Below, piece by piece: positions 5,915 through 7,697 of a stretch of 7,697 bases of DNA (position 1 is the stretch's first letter; every line of letters begins with the position of its first letter). The notes beneath the pieces are model-generated. The model was given only the letters and a program-made list of their open reading frames with translations. It did no database searches and was not told the DNA's origin. Position numbers and translations under genes: made by a program. This stretch comes from an uncultured Anaerolineaceae bacterium (GTDB lineage: Bacteria > Chloroflexota > Anaerolineae > Anaerolineales > Anaerolineaceae): NCBI GenBank assembly GCA_937907495.1, contig CALESS010000450.1:1-7697 (forward strand), written 5' to 3'.

Positions 5915-6916
5915 ATGGAAGAAAGAGTTCAGAAGATACTGGCCCGGGCTGGCTATGGATCCCGGAGAGCCTGTGAAGAATTAATCATTGATGGGCGAAT
6001 CGCCATCAATGGGGTGAAGGCCATCTTGGGGAGCAAGGCTGACCTGGTGAAGGATACCATCACCGTGGATGGAAAAGCGCTGCCGAGGCAGGAAATTGAG
6101 CAGATCTACATTGCTTTGCATAAACCGCGCAATGTGCTCTCGGATACCGACCCCAACGACCCAAGAAGGACAGTGTTTGACCTGGTGGACGTACCCGGTC
6201 ATTTATTCTCGGTGGGCCGGCTTGATCTGGATAGCGAGGGCTTGATTTTATTGACCAATGACGGAATGTTAGCCAACCGCCTGACCCACCCGCGCTACGG
6301 GCACGAAAAAGAGTACCGGGTGTTGGTGGCAGACCGTCCCGATGATGACCAACTGAAAGCCTGGCGCAACGGGGTGGTAATGGAGGATGGTTACCGCACC
6401 AAACCGGCGGAAGTGCGGATTGAGCAGCCATTTGGCAAGGGCTGTTGGCTGCGGATTGTGCTGCGCGAGGGCCGCAAGCGCCAGATCCGCGAGGTAGGCT
6501 CCCGAATTGGGCTTCCAGTGGTGCGGATTATCCGGGTGCGGATTGGCTCGGTAATTTTAGGTGACCTGGCGGTTGGAAAATGGCGCTACCTGAGTCCGCA
6601 GGAGGTGCGGCAGTTGAGCACTATGAGCGGTCTGCGGAAGGAAGTGCGCATCCCGCGCTCGCCACATAAATCCCAGGATGTGACAGCCGGTTCGCGCAAG
6701 CCCGGCGGATCTGGCAAAAAATCTCCCAGCCCGCGGGATGTGGCCTATCGGGCGGCACGCGGGGAGAAGAACCAGACGACCAGAAAATCGGGGGGCACAA
6801 TCCCCAAAAATGATGAAAAACCGACCGGGCCGGCTCGTAAGCCAACCCGGTCAGGTGTGCAGAAACCTTCCCGGCCTGCATTCAAACGACCGGGTGAGAA
6901 GAATAAGCCAGGTTAG
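5915..6916 (+). CDS. RluB/RsuA-family 23S/16S rRNA pseudouridine synthase
   Basis: The enzyme converts a specific uridine in ribosomal RNA to pseudouridine. Residues 1-60 are an S4 RNA-binding domain (EERVQKILARAGYGSRRACEELI). The catalytic domain runs from about 64 to 230 with IYIALHKPRNVLS, the GRLDLDSEGLILLTNDG motif whose first Asp (D104) is the expected catalytic residue, and GRKRQIREV. RluB (23S helix 89 region) is the likeliest member, but RluE, RluF or RsuA cannot be excluded from sequence alone. Residues about 236-333 are a long Lys/Arg/Pro/Ser/Gly-rich tail, probably disordered. The ATG at 5915 is preferred because GAGGA lies five bases upstream; a GTG at 5903 overlapping the scpB stop would add four residues. 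It is 11 bases after scpB, so the two are very likely co-transcribed. Confidence 0.93.
   Translation: MEERVQKILARAGYGSRRACEELIIDGRIAINGVKAILGSKADLVKDTITVDGKALPRQEIEQIYIALHKPRNVLSDTDPNDPRRTVFDLVDVPGHLFSVGRLDLDSEGLILLTNDGMLANRLTHPRYGHEKEYRVLVADRPDDDQLKAWRNGVVMEDGYRTKPAEVRIEQPFGKGCWLRIVLREGRKRQIREVGSRIGLPVVRIIRVRIGSVILGDLAVGKWRYLSPQEVRQLSTMSGLRKEVRIPRSPHKSQDVTAGSRKPGGSGKKSPSPRDVAYRAARGEKNQTTRKSGGTIPKNDEKPTGPARKPTRSGVQKPSRPAFKRPGEKNKPG
6816..6852 (-). terminator. probable rho-independent terminator of the convergent membrane-protein gene
   Basis: GACCGGG (6823-6829) pairs perfectly with CCCGGTC (6846-6852). Inside, after a 2x2 internal loop, GGCT (6832-6835) pairs with AGCC (6840-6843) around a four-base loop. 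Read on the minus strand, the stem is followed by GG and then five T (6820-6816), with a second five-T run at 6810-6806. It starts about 60 bases past the stop of the minus-strand gene at 6913. It lies wholly inside the coding region for the tail of the pseudouridine synthase; on the plus strand it has no T-run. Confidence 0.6.
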
Positions 6917-7650
6917 CCTTTCTTCTCGTCACCGGCGGTTTTCTCCCGCTTTTCGGGCTGCTCTTCCTTGGGGAGGGCAGCCTGAATGCTTAAAATGGCG
7001 GCGGTAGAAACCGCGGCTCCTTTCACCTTGCGGCGGATGAATTCTTTGAGTTTATCTTCCATCATGGCGGGGAGGGGCGCGCCTTCCACCTCTAAAACGG
7101 CCTTGTCATTGGTGAAGACCAGCAAAGCTTCCGGGGTGGGCATGGGTTGGCCGGGGAAGTTCTTGGCCAGCCAGGATTGCATGTCTTTGACATAGGTGCT
7201 GGCCTCCATGTCTGGCCGACCCAGGGATTCTTGACCGAACAGTTTGAGGTACCAGTTGCCGCCTTTTTGTTTCCAGCGGTTCTTGGTGGCGTCATAGCTG
7301 ATAGTGCCCGCCTGGTAGATGGGCAGAAAAACCAGGACACCCGCCGGACCTACCAGCAAGTGTGGGACGGGTGAAGTGTAATGATAAAGCGTATATTGAT
7401 CCCCCAGGCCTTTAAGGGCAGCGGTGATTTTTTCATCCGTGCGAGGGGAGCGGCCCCAGCGGTTGCCAAAGTAGATGCCCACCTGGGAGAGGAGGAAGCC
7501 GCCGATGAGAGCGCCAAAGGAATATCCCAGGTATTCGGGGGTGAAGGATGCGATGAGACCGCCTATTAAGACCACCAGGCTGGCAATGGTTGTGACTTGT
7601 CCGATGCGCCGGTTACGTTTGATTAACTTCTCGTTGGTTACGATTTGCAT
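6913..7650 (-). CDS. two-helix membrane protein with a NERD-like region
   Basis: A 245-residue protein with two transmembrane helices at about 18-36 and 43-61 and a cytoplasmic domain after them. The region around 86-190 resembles a NERD (nuclease-related) domain: HLLVGPAGVLVFLP at 97-110, then a Gly-containing strand (QAGTISYD), WKQKGGNWYLKLFGQESLGRPDMEA, and a late strand LLVFTNDKA. The usual acidic/Lys active-site residues of nuclease folds (an E-x-K after the strand at 104-110) are not evident, so it may be a non-catalytic relative; this is inference. The C-terminal 20 residues are charged (Lys/Glu). The ATG at 7650 has only a weak ribosome site (GAGAG seven bases away). It converges on the pseudouridine synthase, with stops overlapping at 6913-6916. 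I cannot assign a biological role. Confidence 0.75.
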   Translation of the reverse strand: MQIVTNEKLIKRNRRIGQVTTIASLVVLIGGLIASFTPEYLGYSFGALIGGFLLSQVGIYFGNRWGRSPRTDEKITAALKGLGDQYTLYHYTSPVPHLLVGPAGVLVFLPIYQAGTISYDATKNRWKQKGGNWYLKLFGQESLGRPDMEASTYVKDMQSWLAKNFPGQPMPTPEALLVFTNDKAVLEVEGAPLPAMMEDKLKEFIRRKVKGAAVSTAAILSIQAALPKEEQPEKREKTAGDEKKG

Positions 7651-7697
7651 GGTATTCTCTCGATCTGGTAGGAGGACTAATTCGGGGAGGGGCGGCT

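Noticed and set aside
6945..6957. CCCG/CGGG hairpin just past the pseudouridine synthase stop
   Set aside because: Four pairs and no T-run after it; not a convincing terminator.
7001..7014. Hairpin GCGGT/ACCGC considered as a plus-strand terminator for the pseudouridine synthase
   Set aside because: Only five pairs, followed by GGCTCC and three T; too weak to call.
7651..7697. GGAGG-like motif on the plus strand at the right edge, as a start of another gene
   Set aside because: No start codon or reading frame is visible before the window ends.

Overview
This window holds eight protein-coding genes and no RNA gene, CRISPR array, insertion sequence or attachment site that I can support. The DNA is fairly GC-rich. 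The best guess for the host is a bacterium of the phylum Chloroflexota, probably a relative of the Anaerolineae. This rests on gene style: Thr/Pro-rich lipoproteins, a G5 plus beta-propeller lipoprotein, a BchI-like ATPase away from chlorophyll genes, and a NERD-like membrane protein. No marker gene settles the taxonomy, so it is an inference.

Left and centre (1-5295, minus strand): six genes read right to left and packed like one operon. In transcription order they are a small putative lipoprotein (5295-4735), a large lipoprotein with ubiquitin-like/DUF348, G5 and beta-propeller regions (4707-3088), a UDP-glucuronate decarboxylase-like SDR enzyme (3075-2119), a GtrA-family four-helix membrane protein (2116-1673), a magnesium-chelatase subunit I-type AAA+ ATPase (1655-456), and a TPR protein cut by the left edge (366-1). 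The gaps are 27, 12, 2, 17 and 89 bases. A good extended -10 element just upstream of the first gene probably drives the unit. The first four products fit a cell-envelope theme: two exported lipoproteins, a nucleotide-sugar enzyme and a possible lipid-linked sugar transporter. The role of the ATPase and the TPR protein in this set is unknown.

Right (5337-6916, plus strand): scpB and an RluB/RsuA-type pseudouridine synthase form a short divergent operon. scpA is not next to scpB. scpB has no Shine-Dalgarno sequence, and its start codon overlaps the divergent promoter, so its mRNA may be leaderless. The pseudouridine synthase carries a long, basic, probably disordered C-terminal tail.

Far right (6913-7650, minus strand): a two-helix membrane protein with a NERD-like region converges on the synthase gene. 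The two stop codons overlap by four bases (6913-6916). A strong hairpin followed by a T-run on the minus strand lies inside the synthase tail and looks like the terminator of this gene. No new defence or mobile system is evident. The most interesting points are the mixed envelope/ATPase operon, the four-cysteine insert of the ATPase, and the compact overlapping regulatory signals.
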